Shown in pieces: positions 18,231-26,677 of a stretch of DNA of 64,000 nt. The stretch is from positions 1 to 64,000 of the forward strand of contig NZ_VLNY01000002.1 in NCBI RefSeq assembly GCF_008297975.1, read 5' to 3'. The position numbers were made by a program, and so were the translations under genes. How positions within the stretch are numbered: position 1 is the first letter of the stretch; every line of letters begins with the position of its first letter. This DNA comes from Antrihabitans cavernicola. GTDB taxonomy: Bacteria; Actinomycetota; Actinomycetes; Mycobacteriales; Mycobacteriaceae. The notes beneath the pieces are model-generated. The model did no database searches, was not told where the DNA came from, and saw only the letters and a program-made list of their open reading frames with translations.

Positions 18231-18932
18231 GTGCACAAGACCAAACAGCTCGCCCGCGGCGCATCGATCGCGGCCCACGGTCGCCATCGCGCCGAATCCG
18301 ATCTGACGAAGCGCGCAGGCATTGCCGGTGCCGCCGTTGCCGCAGGCGCACTGTTGGCGGGTGGCACGCAGCTCGTCACACCTGCGACCGCCGACGCAGC
18401 TCCGCTGCAGATCCCCGGCGCACCTGCCGAGGTGCAGCAGTTCGCGAGCCAGATTCAGCTGCCAGAGCTGCCGCCCGTCCCCGACCTGAACACGCTCGGT
18501 GAGCAGATCCAGGCACAGATCACGGGTCACGCCCTGACGGTCAAGCCGGTCAACGGCCCCATCACATCGGGCTTCGGCGCCCGCTGGGGTGCCATGCACG
18601 CCGGGCTGGACTTCGCGGGCCCGATCGGTGCACCGATCCACTCGGTCTCCAACGGCACCGTCATCGAGGCAGGCCCCGCATCCGGTTTCGGGCTGTGGGT
18701 TCGCGTCAAGCAGGACGACGGCACAACGGCGGTCTACGGCCACGTAAACGACATGCTGGTCCGTGCGGGGCAGCGCGTCAACGCAGGCGATGTCATCGCA
18801 ACCGTCGGTAACCGCGGCAATTCGACCGGTCCGCATCTGCATCTCGAGATCTGGCAGCCGAACGGCCAGAAGTCCGATCCGGCGATCTACTTGATCCGCC
18901 ACGGCGTTTCGCTGCCGAGCACCGACGCCTGA
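18231..18932 (+). CDS. M23 family metallopeptidase (secreted)
   Basis: A 233-residue protein. A basic N-terminus is followed by a hydrophobic segment AGIAGAAVAAGALLAGGTQL and a cleavage-like ATADAAP site. The C-terminal LytM/M23 domain has the zinc motifs HAGLDFAG (HxxxD) and GPHLHLEIW (HxH), plus GAPIHSVSNGTV. Such enzymes cut peptide crosslinks in peptidoglycan or regulate amidases. GTG 18231 has GAGGA upstream. Another M23 protein with a different N-terminus is encoded at 44.9-46 kb. Confidence 0.92.
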   Translation: MHKTKQLARGASIAAHGRHRAESDLTKRAGIAGAAVAAGALLAGGTQLVTPATADAAPLQIPGAPAEVQQFASQIQLPELPPVPDLNTLGEQIQAQITGHALTVKPVNGPITSGFGARWGAMHAGLDFAGPIGAPIHSVSNGTVIEAGPASGFGLWVRVKQDDGTTAVYGHVNDMLVRAGQRVNAGDVIATVGNRGNSTGPHLHLEIWQPNGQKSDPAIYLIRHGVSLPSTDA

Positions 18933-18995
18933 TCGCGGTTCCGTACCCTGTCGGTTCTGGGCGTGTCAGCGCCCTTACGGCTGCGGAGGTATCGG

Positions 18996-19757
18996 GTGAG
19001 CAAGACGGTTCGGCGCAACGTTCTGATCACCGGCGCCAGTTCGGGTCTCGGTGAGGGTATGGCCCGACTGTTCGCCGCCGACGGTCGCAACCTCGCACTG
19101 TGCGCGCGGCGCGGCGACAACTTGGAATCGATCGCCGCCGAACTGCGCAGTGAGTATCCCGAGATCACCGTCGTGGTGCGGCAATTGGACGTCAACGATC
19201 ACGACGCCGTCTTCCGGGTCTTCGACGAATGTGACGCCGAGCTGGGCGGGTTGGATCGCATCGTCGCGAACGCCGGCCTCGGCAAGGGACAGCCCATCGG
19301 TACCGGACACTTCCACGCCAACAAGCAAACGGCCGAGACCAATTTCATCGGCCTGCTCGCGCAATGCGAGGCAGCGATGGGAATCTTTCTGCGCCGCAAC
19401 GCAGGCCATCTGGTGGTCGTGTCCTCGATGAGCGCGATGCGTGGAATGAAGGGCAACGTCACGACGTACGCCGCATCCAAGGCCGCTGCGGCGCATCTCG
19501 CAGAAGGTATTCGACTGTCGGTGGCAGACAAGCCGATTGCCGTGACCACACTCTTTCCCGGCTACATCGAATCCGAGATGACGGCACAGGCCAAGGGCAA
19601 GCAGCCGATGTTGACCGACGCGGCGCAAGGCCACAGAGCCATGGTGGACGCCATCGAAGGCGAGCCGGACAACGCGTGCGTTCCGTGGTGGCCGTGGACG
19701 CCGATGTCGTTGTTGATGCAGGTGTCGCCGTTGGCGCTGCTGAAGCGGTTGTCCTAG
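18996..19757 (+). CDS. SDR family NAD(P)-dependent oxidoreductase
   Basis: A 253-residue short-chain dehydrogenase: cofactor loop TGASSGLGEGMA near residue 12, NAGLG after strand 4, the catalytic Ser in VVSSMSAMRG and the YxxxK pair in TTYAASKAAAAHLAEG. Arg residues after strand 2 (CARRGDN) favour NADP. GTG 18996 is preferred because GGAGG precedes it. In the M. tuberculosis core region an SDR of this type (Rv0945) lies near pgi; here it is about 19 kb from pgi. Its end overlaps the convergent PH-like gene by four bases. Substrate unknown. Confidence 0.9.
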   Translation: MSKTVRRNVLITGASSGLGEGMARLFAADGRNLALCARRGDNLESIAAELRSEYPEITVVVRQLDVNDHDAVFRVFDECDAELGGLDRIVANAGLGKGQPIGTGHFHANKQTAETNFIGLLAQCEAAMGIFLRRNAGHLVVVSSMSAMRGMKGNVTTYAASKAAAAHLAEGIRLSVADKPIAVTTLFPGYIESEMTAQAKGKQPMLTDAAQGHRAMVDAIEGEPDNACVPWWPWTPMSLLMQVSPLALLKRLS

Positions 19758-20284
19758 TAGATCTTCGGCTCCACTTGCCAATGGGTCCGCAGGGCCTCGG
19801 TGATCGGGGCAGGCACCGACACGGGTACCTCCTTGACGGACAGCAGTAGGTAGAGCTCCTTGAGCTGCTCGCGTTTACGCATGTCGTACGGGTTGGTGAC
19901 GGCGCCGACGACCGGTGGGAGCGCGACCAGCATCACTTCGTCGGATCTGGCGGCGGCCCCCTTCAGTGCGAGGGTCAGGCACCAGCGCCCTGCCTCCGGG
20001 TAGTCGGTGAAGCGGGCTCCGCGAACTCGCTCCCAGCCGATCGACCTGCTGCTCCACGGTTTACGGATCGCAATTCCGGAATCGTCGAGCAGCACGGCGT
20101 CACGCGCGAAGAGCCACGCACCGACCCCGACGCCGACGATCGCGCCGACCAGCAACCCGGTGAAGAACCGCCCACCGCCGAACGCCACCACGACGGCAGT
20201 CCCCACCACTGCACCCGCGAGTAGGGCGCCGAGGACGTACAGCGCTGCGCGGGGAATGGTGACCGCGCCCGCTCGTACCGTCAC
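19754..20284 (-). CDS. Membrane protein with PH-like domain, in the encapsulin operon
   Basis: A 176-residue protein with two close hydrophobic helices (about residues 12-33 and 39-60) followed by a cytoplasmic beta-rich part (VLLDDSGIAIRKPWSSRSIGW) that resembles the bacterial PH domains of membrane-anchored actinobacterial proteins. Its GTG start overlaps the stop of the encapsulin gene (GTGA), and the encapsulin start overlaps the peroxidase stop in the same way, so all three genes form one coupled operon. The role is unknown; anchoring or sensing near the membrane would be speculation. Confidence 0.7.
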   Translation of the reverse strand: MTVRAGAVTIPRAALYVLGALLAGAVVGTAVVVAFGGGRFFTGLLVGAIVGVGVGAWLFARDAVLLDDSGIAIRKPWSSRSIGWERVRGARFTDYPEAGRWCLTLALKGAAARSDEVMLVALPPVVGAVTNPYDMRKREQLKELYLLLSVKEVPVSVPAPITEALRTHWQVEPKIY

Positions 20285-21081
20285 GAAAGCTCGAGGGCCA
20301 CCGCTGCCTCGGCGGTATAGACCAGGAAGGTCAGCGACTCCTGGAAGTAAAGTTGCACGTTCTCGGCGTCGTGCGAGAGGTAACCGATCGAAAGATCCTG
20401 GCCCAGTTGCAGATCGAAGTCACCTCCGCGCGTGGTGAGCACGTACGCACCGGTGATCGCGGGTGCCCAGATGATGTCGCCCTCGATCAGCCGCTTGATG
20501 TGTTCGCGGATAGGGTAGCCGTGATCGGAGGTCTCGCTGACCTCGGTGTATTCCTCGGCGCTGAGCAGCACCGAGTACGGTCCGTCCACGCCCGCGAGGC
20601 GAAGTGCGCTGAGCGCCTGGGTGATTGCCTCGGGTACCAGCTTGGGATCCGACGGCAGCGGTACCGGTTTATTCGACGAGCCCGCCTTTATGCCGTCGAT
20701 GTCGGCTGCCTTGTAGCCTTCGAAGATCGCGCGGTCCTCTGCGAACGCCATCTGCTTGGCGGCGTCCTTCACGGGGTCGAGATCGGCGTCCTGAGCACCC
20801 CGCTCGATGTTGTCGAGTTCGTTGCGGGACAACGTGAACGGAACACGCAACTCCACCAATGGCGCTACCGCTCGGCGTCGAGCCTGGACGCCGTCGGCCG
20901 GTGGCACCACCTCGGTGGTGTGGCCGAGGCCGACCGCGTCGAAATCCGAACCGTGCGGACCGGATACGTCGACGACGCGTCGACCGGCGATGTGCCGCTT
21001 GAAGGTTCGAGAGGCCTCTTCCTCGATCGCTGCCCACGCCGAATCGGTGATCGGCGCGAGTTCTCTGTGCAGATTGCTCAT
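20281..21081 (-). CDS. Family 1 encapsulin shell protein
   Basis: A 266-residue HK97-fold encapsulin. Recognisable pieces are the N-terminal NLHRELAPITDSAWAAIEEE, TFKRHIAGRRVVDVSGPHG, the E-loop region VAPLVELRVPFTLSRNELDN, and the C-terminal GYLSHDAENVQLYFQESLTF. It self-assembles into a protein shell that encloses cargo carrying a short C-terminal peptide. The cargo is the DyP peroxidase encoded directly upstream, whose stop overlaps this ATG (ATGA). An AAGGAG site lies nine bases before the start. Length matches the family's 260-270 residues. Confidence 0.96.
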   Translation of the reverse strand: MSNLHRELAPITDSAWAAIEEEASRTFKRHIAGRRVVDVSGPHGSDFDAVGLGHTTEVVPPADGVQARRRAVAPLVELRVPFTLSRNELDNIERGAQDADLDPVKDAAKQMAFAEDRAIFEGYKAADIDGIKAGSSNKPVPLPSDPKLVPEAITQALSALRLAGVDGPYSVLLSAEEYTEVSETSDHGYPIREHIKRLIEGDIIWAPAITGAYVLTTRGGDFDLQLGQDLSIGYLSHDAENVQLYFQESLTFLVYTAEAAVALELS

Positions 21082-22100
21082 TGCTTGGTGCTCCTTTTCA
21101 GACTGCCGATTCCGAGTGATCCGTCGGATGCGCGAGGTGTTTCCGGTGGCGGTGCCGCTGACGATGTTTCGCCGGGTGGTGGTGGCAGGTCGTCGAGAAA
21201 CTCGACCGTCGGCGCGAAGAACAGGGTTCCGGTCCGGGCGACGGAGAAGTCCAGGATGCGATCGTGGTGGGCGGTCCCGTCGCCGAGGAACATCCGCTCC
21301 AGCATGCGTTCGGTGACGGTCGGCGTCGACGAGTAGCCGATGAAGTAGGTGCCGAACACGCCGTCCTTGACGTTGCCGAACGGCATGTTCTGCCTGGTGA
21401 TCTGCCGTTCGGTGCCATCCGGATCGACGATCGTGGTCAGCGCTACATGTGAGTCGACAGGTTTCGTTTCGTCGCTCAGCTCGATGTCGTCGAGCTTGGT
21501 CCGTCCGATCACGCGCTCTTGCTGCTCGGTCGATTGCGACTTCCAATCGGCCATCGTGTGCACGTACTTCTGCACGATCACGTAACTGCCACCGGCGAAC
21601 GCGGCGTCGTCCTCGCCCACCAGAGTGGCTGGCGGTGCCGCATAGCCGACCGGGTTCTCGGTGCCGTCGACGAATCCCAGCAGATCGCGCTGCTCGAAGT
21701 AGCGAAATCCGTTGGTGTCGTCGACAACCGTTGCCGCACCTGCGAGTCGTTCGGTGATCTTCGTCGCCACCTCGAAGCACACGTCGAGTGCGTTGGCACG
21801 GATATGGAACAGCACGTCGCCGGGAGTGGCCGGGGCGTGGTGCCTACCGCCGTCGAGGGCGCGGAATTCGTGGAGTTCGGCCGGTCGTGGGCCGGAGAAC
21901 AGTCGATCCCATGCCGCCGAACCGATGCTGGTCACGCACACCAATCCGGATGCGGGAACGCGGAATCCGATGGAGCGCACGAGGCCGGAGACGTCTTCGA
22001 GTACGTCTCGTACGACCGCATCACCGCCGTCGTCGATCGTCACGATCAAGAAGATCGCCGCTGGGGTGAGCGGGGTGAGAATCGGCTGCGGTTCGCCCAT
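21078..22100 (-). CDS. Dye-decolorizing peroxidase (DyP) with encapsulin cargo peptide
   Basis: A 340-residue haem peroxidase of the DyP family. The distal catalytic motif GFVDGTENP (Asp as acid-base) is near residue 145, and the proximal His side matches the DSHVAL region or nearby histidines. The end has a Pro-rich linker followed by the cargo-loading peptide GSLGIGSLKRSTKQ, which directs the enzyme into the encapsulin shell. It oxidises substrates with H2O2 and is associated with oxidative stress. It is the first gene of the operon DyP-encapsulin-PH protein and is divergent from the LLM oxidoreductase gene. Confidence 0.96.
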   Translation of the reverse strand: MGEPQPILTPLTPAAIFLIVTIDDGGDAVVRDVLEDVSGLVRSIGFRVPASGLVCVTSIGSAAWDRLFSGPRPAELHEFRALDGGRHHAPATPGDVLFHIRANALDVCFEVATKITERLAGAATVVDDTNGFRYFEQRDLLGFVDGTENPVGYAAPPATLVGEDDAAFAGGSYVIVQKYVHTMADWKSQSTEQQERVIGRTKLDDIELSDETKPVDSHVALTTIVDPDGTERQITRQNMPFGNVKDGVFGTYFIGYSSTPTVTERMLERMFLGDGTAHHDRILDFSVARTGTLFFAPTVEFLDDLPPPPGETSSAAPPPETPRASDGSLGIGSLKRSTKQ

Positions 22101-22185
22101 TGCTCGAGCCTATCGCCCGGTTGGTGTCGCCCGGTGCCGGTGCGGCTAGTTTGAAAGGGATCGGGAAGAAACGGAAGGACGACCA

Positions 22186-23226
22186 ATGCGCATCGGACTT
22201 GGAATCAATTACGCGGGTGGGTTCGCCGAAGCGGCGGCGGAGGTCGCCGACCTCGAGCGGGCGGGCCTCGATGTGGTGTTCGTGCCCGAGGCCTACTCCT
22301 ACGACGCGGTCAGCGCACTCGGCTTCTTGGCCGCGAAGACATCGACCATCGGGCTGGCGTCCGGCATTCTGCAGATCTACACCCGCACGCCGTCGTTGAC
22401 GGCCATGACAGCCGCCGGACTGGACTTCGTCTCCGACGGTCGATTCACGCTGGGGCTCGGTGCGTCCGGGCCGCATGTGATCGAGGGATTTCACGGTGTC
22501 CCGTACGACGCCCCGATCGGTCGGACCCGGGAGATCGTCGAGATCTGTCGCACGGTGTGGCGTCGCGAGAAGCTCGAGTACCAGGGCCGCTACTACCAGA
22601 TCCCGCTGCCTGCCGAGCAGGGCACCGGCCTGGGCAAGCCGTTGAAGCTGATCAATCATCCTGTGCGCGAGAACATCCCGATTCTCATTGCCGCACTGGG
22701 GCCGAAGAACGTCGAACTCGCGGCTGAGGTTGCGCAGGGTTGGCAGCCCATCTTCTTCTACCCGGAGAAAGCCTCCGACATCTGGGGCGATGCGCTGGCC
22801 GAGGGCAAGTCGAAGCGGGACCCCGCACTGGGCGAACTCGACGTGTACGCCGGGCCTGCCCTCGCTATCGGCGACGATGTCGAGCCGCTGCTGCAGTTCG
22901 TGAAGCCGCATCTCGCGCTCTACATCGGTGGCATGGGCGCACGGGGCAAGAACTTCTATCACACCCTAGCCACGCGTTACGGCTATGGCGCAGAGGCGGA
23001 TCGGATTCAGGAGCTCTACCTCGCGGGCAAGAAGGACGAGGCCGCGACCGTGGTGCCGGACGATCTGGCGCGTGCCGTTTCGCTGATCGGACCCGCAGGC
23101 TTCGTGAAGGAGCGAGTCGCAGCGTTCGCCGAAGCGGGAGTCACAGTGTTGAACGTGTTGCCGATGGGTGCCGACGCGGGCGCGCGGGTTCGGCTGATCG
23201 AGCAGCTGCGGGGATTGGTCGACTGA
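22186..23226 (+). CDS. LLM class flavin-dependent oxidoreductase, F420-type
   Basis: A 346-residue luciferase-like TIM-barrel protein. Typical segments are the N-terminal MRIGLGINYAGG, FVPEAYSYDAVSALG, LASGILQIYTRTP, LGASGPHVIEGFHGVPYD and IPILIAALGPKNVELAAEVA. This pattern is that of the F420-dependent subgroup annotated widely in Mycobacteriales; F420 rather than FMN use is inferred from family resemblance. A GGAAGGA site precedes the ATG. Divergent from the DyP gene. Substrate unknown. Confidence 0.9.
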   Translation: MRIGLGINYAGGFAEAAAEVADLERAGLDVVFVPEAYSYDAVSALGFLAAKTSTIGLASGILQIYTRTPSLTAMTAAGLDFVSDGRFTLGLGASGPHVIEGFHGVPYDAPIGRTREIVEICRTVWRREKLEYQGRYYQIPLPAEQGTGLGKPLKLINHPVRENIPILIAALGPKNVELAAEVAQGWQPIFFYPEKASDIWGDALAEGKSKRDPALGELDVYAGPALAIGDDVEPLLQFVKPHLALYIGGMGARGKNFYHTLATRYGYGAEADRIQELYLAGKKDEAATVVPDDLARAVSLIGPAGFVKERVAAFAEAGVTVLNVLPMGADAGARVRLIEQLRGLVD

Positions 23227-23556
23227 CTACTTGGTGGCGACTGTCAGCAGGAACGCCACGTCTTCAAGGGCCTCGACGCTGTGTCGTGCATTCGGTACCA
23301 CCAGCAGGTCGCCGGTGGAGCCTTTCCATTTGTTCTCACCACTGACCAACTGCAGCTTTCCGCTGAGAATCAGCAGCGTCGACTCGCCGTAGTTGTCGTG
23401 CTCGGAGAGGCTCTGACCGGCGCTGAGTCCGACAACGGTCTGCCGAAGACTGCGCGAGTGGCCGCCATAGATTGTCTGCGAGCTGCGGCCGCTCGTGGCC
23501 GAGGAAGCAAGCTTGAGTTGCTGACGAGCGACAGCGGTCAACGATTTCTTGTCCAC
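23227..23556 (-). CDS. Cupin domain protein
   Basis: A 109-residue single-domain cupin: GQSLSEHDNYGESTLLILSG (first metal-site motif with one His and a Glu) and GDLLVVPNARHSVEAL (second motif with His). The start is GTG 23556. It lies 26 bases downstream of folA on the same strand and is probably cotranscribed with thyA-folA. No enzyme or regulator partner indicates what it binds. Confidence 0.85.
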   Translation of the reverse strand: MDKKSLTAVARQQLKLASSATSGRSSQTIYGGHSRSLRQTVVGLSAGQSLSEHDNYGESTLLILSGKLQLVSGENKWKGSTGDLLVVPNARHSVEALEDVAFLLTVATK

Positions 23557-23582
23557 GCTTCGAGTATGCCCCGTGCGGCGGT

Positions 23583-24074
23583 CTAGCGTTGTCGATTTTC
23601 GCGGTCGTATCGGCGGAACCGGTAGCGGGTGCATTGGTGCGTCGACACCTGCCAGTCGCCGTCGTCGGTCAGCGTCCAGTCGTCGGTGATGGTGGGTGCG
23701 AGGCTCTGGCCGCCGACGTCGAGGTCCACCTCGGTCACGATCAACCGATCGGCAAAAGGCATTGCCGCACGGTAGATTTCGCTGCCGCCGATCACCCAGA
23801 GGTCCGCTGTGTGCTGGAGTGCGTCCTGGAGTGTCGCAGCGCGTTCGGCACCGTCGGCGCTCCAATCCTGTTGGCGCGTCACCACGATGTTGCGTCGGCC
23901 AGGAAGCGGACGAAAACGCTCCGGCAGCGAGTCCCACGTCTTGCGACCCATCACCACCGGATGCCGCATCGTCACGGCTTTGAAGTGCGCCGTGTCTTCG
24001 GGCACGCGCCAAGGAATCGTGTTGTCCTGGCCGATCACGCCTGCGGGCGTCTGTGCCCAGATCATGCCGATCAC
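23583..24074 (-). CDS. folA: Dihydrofolate reductase
   Basis: A 163-residue DHFR: MIGMIWAQTPAGVIGQ at the start, IPWRVPEDTAHFKAVT with the catalytic acid, VVMGRKTWDSLPERFRPLPGR (NADPH loop), and the second cofactor motif WVIGGSEIYRAAM. It reduces dihydrofolate to tetrahydrofolate with NADPH, regenerating the folate oxidised by thymidylate synthase. It starts with GTG 24074 and lies five bases after thyA, the usual thyA-folA pair of Mycobacteriales. Confidence 0.96.
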   Translation of the reverse strand: MIGMIWAQTPAGVIGQDNTIPWRVPEDTAHFKAVTMRHPVVMGRKTWDSLPERFRPLPGRRNIVVTRQQDWSADGAERAATLQDALQHTADLWVIGGSEIYRAAMPFADRLIVTEVDLDVGGQSLAPTITDDWTLTDDGDWQVSTHQCTRYRFRRYDRENRQR

Positions 24075-24079
24075 GAACG

Positions 24080-24880
24080 TCAGACCGCCACCGGTGCCTT
24101 GATGGCCGGATGATGCTGGTAATCCACGATTTCGACGTCGTCGAAGGAGTAGTCGAACAGCGATTCGGCCTTACGAAGCTTCAACGTAGGGAACGGGTGC
24201 GGGTCGCGGCTGAGCTGTTCGGCGACCTGCTCGACGTGGTTGTCGTAGATGTGGCAGTCGCCGCCGGTCCAGATGAAGTCGCCCAACTCCAGCCCGGTCT
24301 GCTGCGCAACCATGTGCGTCAGCAGCGCGTAGCTTGCGATGTTGAACGGGACGCCGAGGAACAGGTCGGCGCTGCGCTGATACAGCTGGCACGACAGTTT
24401 GCCGTCGGCGACGTAGAACTGGAAGAACGCGTGGCACGGGGCGAGTGCCATCGACGGAATATCGGCAACGTTCCACGCGGAGACGATGATTCGACGCGAA
24501 TCGGGATTGCTGCGCAGCGTGTCGAGCACCTGCGTGATCTGGTCGATGTGCTCGCCGCTCGGCGTCGGCCACGAGCGCCACTGCACGCCGTAGACCGGAC
24601 CGAGCTCACCGTTCTCGTCGGCCCACTCGTCCCAGATGGTGACCCCGTTGTCCTGCAACCACTTGACGTTCGACTCGCCGCGCAGGAACCACAGCAGTTC
24701 GAACACGATGGATCGCAGATGCACCTTCTTGGTGGTGATCAGCGGAAAGCCCTCGGCCAAGTCGTACCGGAGCTGATGTCCGAACACGCTCCGCGTTCCG
24801 GTACCGGTGCGATCGGCCTTCACAGCCCCGCCCTCGCGCACCTGTCGGAGCAGATCCTCGTACTGGGTATCGGTTGCCAC
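24080..24880 (-). CDS. thyA: Thymidylate synthase
   Basis: A 266-residue thymidylate synthase. It shows [31 protein letters not shown], the catalytic Cys in [32 protein letters not shown] and GDCHIYDNH. It makes dTMP from dUMP with methylene-tetrahydrofolate. GTG 24880 gives the normal family length; the frame runs further upstream, through the palindromic repeat at 24908-24946, but those extra residues are not part of the family. First gene of a thyA-folA-cupin operon. Confidence 0.96.
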   Translation of the reverse strand: MATDTQYEDLLRQVREGGAVKADRTGTGTRSVFGHQLRYDLAEGFPLITTKKVHLRSIVFELLWFLRGESNVKWLQDNGVTIWDEWADENGELGPVYGVQWRSWPTPSGEHIDQITQVLDTLRSNPDSRRIIVSAWNVADIPSMALAPCHAFFQFYVADGKLSCQLYQRSADLFLGVPFNIASYALLTHMVAQQTGLELGDFIWTGGDCHIYDNHVEQVAEQLSRDPHPFPTLKLRKAESLFDYSFDDVEIVDYQHHPAIKAPVAV

Positions 24881-24907
24881 GGGAGTCAGCTTAGTCGGCC
24901 GCCGCTT

Positions 24908-24946
24908 GTGAAGGATTTTGCTCGGTATCCGATCAGAATCCTTCAC
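24908..24946. repeat. 39-bp palindrome, 3' boundary of DUF559 cassette 1
   Basis: An imperfect palindrome: left arm GTGAAGGATTTTGCTCGG and right arm CCGATCAGAATCCTTCAC match at 16 of 18 positions around a three-base centre. The stop codon of the DUF559 gene lies inside the right arm. The same 39 bases occur in inverted orientation at 25862-25900 with 33 of 39 identical, on the other side of the gene. It separates this gene from thyA. Confidence 0.9.
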
Positions 24947-25815
24947 TGACGGCTCAGCGCAGCGCGGATTTGGTCGAGGACGGCAGTAGGTGAGTCGTGC
25001 AATTGATGCCAGGTGAATCGGAGTACGCGCCAGCCGGCGTTGACCAGGGTGTTCTGGCGGATGCGATCACTATTGAATCGGTCGACCCGGTGGTGCCACG
25101 CCCAGCCGTCGACTTCGATCGCAACCCTGTGGGCGATGAACGCCACGTCTATTTCGTAGCCGCAGCTGCGCACATGGGCCGCCCAGCCTGTCAGCCTGCC
25201 TCGGCGCAGCAACCGATGCAGCAGGCGCTCGGCTTCCGATGCCCCACCTTCTCCAGCCGCCGTGAGCAGCCGCGTCGCAGCAGCGCTGCCCCGACGACCG
25301 ATATTGCGTTCGTGGGTGGCTTGCAGGATGGGAAGGCTTGTGTGGCGCTGCAAGGCCCTGTCCATCAGCGCTGCTCCCTGCGGCAGCACGACGGCTGCTT
25401 CGAGAACCGTGAGCGGCAGGTCGGTCACCTGAAGTCCGCGATGAGACGCGAGATCGGACCAATGGAGGTCGCGCCGTCGAATTCGGACTCCAGCCGGCCG
25501 GGCGATCGATCGGCGCAGCGGAATCGTGACCCACAGTTCACGCGGTGGCCGATCGATCAATCCGTGCCACCACGCCGCGCTCGGTCCGCATGCCGCCGCA
25601 CCCTCACCCGCGGCGAGCACTGCGGCGCGCAGATCGACTCCGCCGGTCTGAGCGTGGTCGCAACGGAGGTAGACACCCGAGCGGAGGCGACGCCAGTCAC
25701 CGCCCGATACTCGCCGTTGTACCGCCGCGTTCGTCATCCCCGCTCGGAGGGCTTGTTCGACACTGATCACGCCGTCCTGGCGGGCCATGATGCGGTGGAT
25801 CTCGCGCGGCGTCAT
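24943..25815 (-). CDS. DUF559 domain protein with AbiEi-like N-terminus
   Basis: A protein of about 290 residues. The N-terminal [20 protein letters not shown] and [11 protein letters not shown] resemble the winged-helix of AbiEi-type antitoxins. The C-terminal DUF559 part has the Vsr-like (PD-(D/E)xK fold) pattern: [19 protein letters not shown] with acidic candidates, then [20 protein letters not shown]. Such proteins are often named type IV toxin-antitoxin components, but no toxin gene is adjacent. ATG 25815 is chosen from family similarity; no clear ribosome site is seen. The gene is bracketed by a pair of 39-bp palindromes, one covering its stop codon. A second DUF559 gene with a similar setting is at 55.1-56 kb. 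Confidence 0.8.
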   Translation of the reverse strand: MTPREIHRIMARQDGVISVEQALRAGMTNAAVQRRVSGGDWRRLRSGVYLRCDHAQTGGVDLRAAVLAAGEGAAACGPSAAWWHGLIDRPPRELWVTIPLRRSIARPAGVRIRRRDLHWSDLASHRGLQVTDLPLTVLEAAVVLPQGAALMDRALQRHTSLPILQATHERNIGRRGSAAATRLLTAAGEGGASEAERLLHRLLRRGRLTGWAAHVRSCGYEIDVAFIAHRVAIEVDGWAWHHRVDRFNSDRIRQNTLVNAGWRVLRFTWHQLHDSPTAVLDQIRAALSRQ

Positions 25816-25861
25816 GACTTGTTGGACGTGCTGGCGCGGGCCCTGGTTCCCCTTCGCGATA

Positions 25862-25900
25862 GTGAAGGAATTTGATCGGAATGCGAGCAAGATCCTTCAC
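25862..25900. repeat. 39-bp palindrome, 5' boundary of DUF559 cassette 1
   Basis: The inverted partner of the repeat at 24908-24946 (33 of 39 bases identical after reverse complement). Its own arms GTGAAGGAATTTGATCG and CGAGCAAGATCCTTCAC match at 14 of 17 positions. It sits 46 bases upstream of the chosen DUF559 start and 27 bases before cobF on the other strand, so it lies in a divergent promoter region where a terminator would make no sense. Confidence 0.9.
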
Positions 25901-25927
25901 AAACAGGTGGGAGATAGGCTGCCCCGC

Positions 25928-26668
25928 ATGCGCAAGCTCTTCGTGATCGGTATCGGTGCCGGTGATCCCGACCAGATCACGGTGCAGGCGATCAAGGCGA
26001 TGAATCAGGTGGACGTGTACTTCGTGATCGGGAAAGGCGCGGAGAAGCAGGAGTTGGTCGACCTGCGGACCGCCATTCTCGACGAGCACATGCGCAGACC
26101 GTATCGAATCGTCGAGGTGCCCGACCCGCCGCGCGATCGCACCCCCGACGACTACCAGGGCGTCGTCGACGACTGGCACGACCGCCGGGCGCAGGTCCTC
26201 CAAGAACTCTTCGCCGAGACCGACGGCGCCGGCGCGATCCTGGTCTGGGGTGATCCGTCGCTCTACGACAGCACCCTGCGCACCGTCGAGCGCGTGTTGG
26301 CGCGCGGCGAGCTGAGCTTCGACTACGACGTGATTCCAGGGATCACGAGTGTGCAGGCTTTGGCCGCGCAGCATCGGATCGTGCTCAATCGGATCGGGGA
26401 GCCGGTGCACATCACCACGGGACGGCAGCTGCGGGCAGAGCCCGTGCCCGATGCGCTTGTCATGCTCGACTCCGAGTGCAGCTTCACTGGCGTTGCGGGC
26501 AACGATGTCCACATCTGGTGGGGCGCTTACCTCGGCATGCCCGACGAGACGCTGATCGAAGGCCCGCTACGCGAGGTCGAGGCAGAGATCCAGCGGGTTC
26601 GCGCGGAGCTGCGTGGGCGCAAGGGCTGGATCATGGACACGTACCTCTTGCGCAGCGGCGGCGCGTAA
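25928..26668 (+). CDS. cobF: Precorrin-6A synthase (deacetylating)
   Basis: A 246-residue SAM-dependent tetrapyrrole methylase: MRKLFVIGIGAGDPDQITVQA (motif 1), ILVWGDPSLYDSTLR (the GDP/GDPxxY motif), YDVIPGITSVQALAAQ and the C-terminal RKGWIMDTYLLRS. CobF methylates C-1 of precorrin-5 with loss of acetate in the aerobic cobalamin pathway. No other cobalamin genes are in this window, so it stands alone. ATG 25928 fits the family start; the frame extends upstream through the palindromic repeat. It is ten bases ahead of the glycosylase gene. Confidence 0.9.
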   Translation: MRKLFVIGIGAGDPDQITVQAIKAMNQVDVYFVIGKGAEKQELVDLRTAILDEHMRRPYRIVEVPDPPRDRTPDDYQGVVDDWHDRRAQVLQELFAETDGAGAILVWGDPSLYDSTLRTVERVLARGELSFDYDVIPGITSVQALAAQHRIVLNRIGEPVHITTGRQLRAEPVPDALVMLDSECSFTGVAGNDVHIWWGAYLGMPDETLIEGPLREVEAEIQRVRAELRGRKGWIMDTYLLRSGGA

Positions 26669-26677
26669 CCTGCTGAT

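Noticed and set aside
21082-21780. Apparent fusion of the encapsulin frame with upstream sequence
   Set aside because: The upstream residues are the DyP gene read in the wrong frame; ATG 21081 with AAGGAG is the encapsulin start.
24908-24946. Palindromes around the DUF559 genes as plain transcription terminators
   Set aside because: The copy at 25862-25900 lies between two divergent genes, where no transcript ends, and no T-runs follow; the paired sequence identity also needs another explanation.
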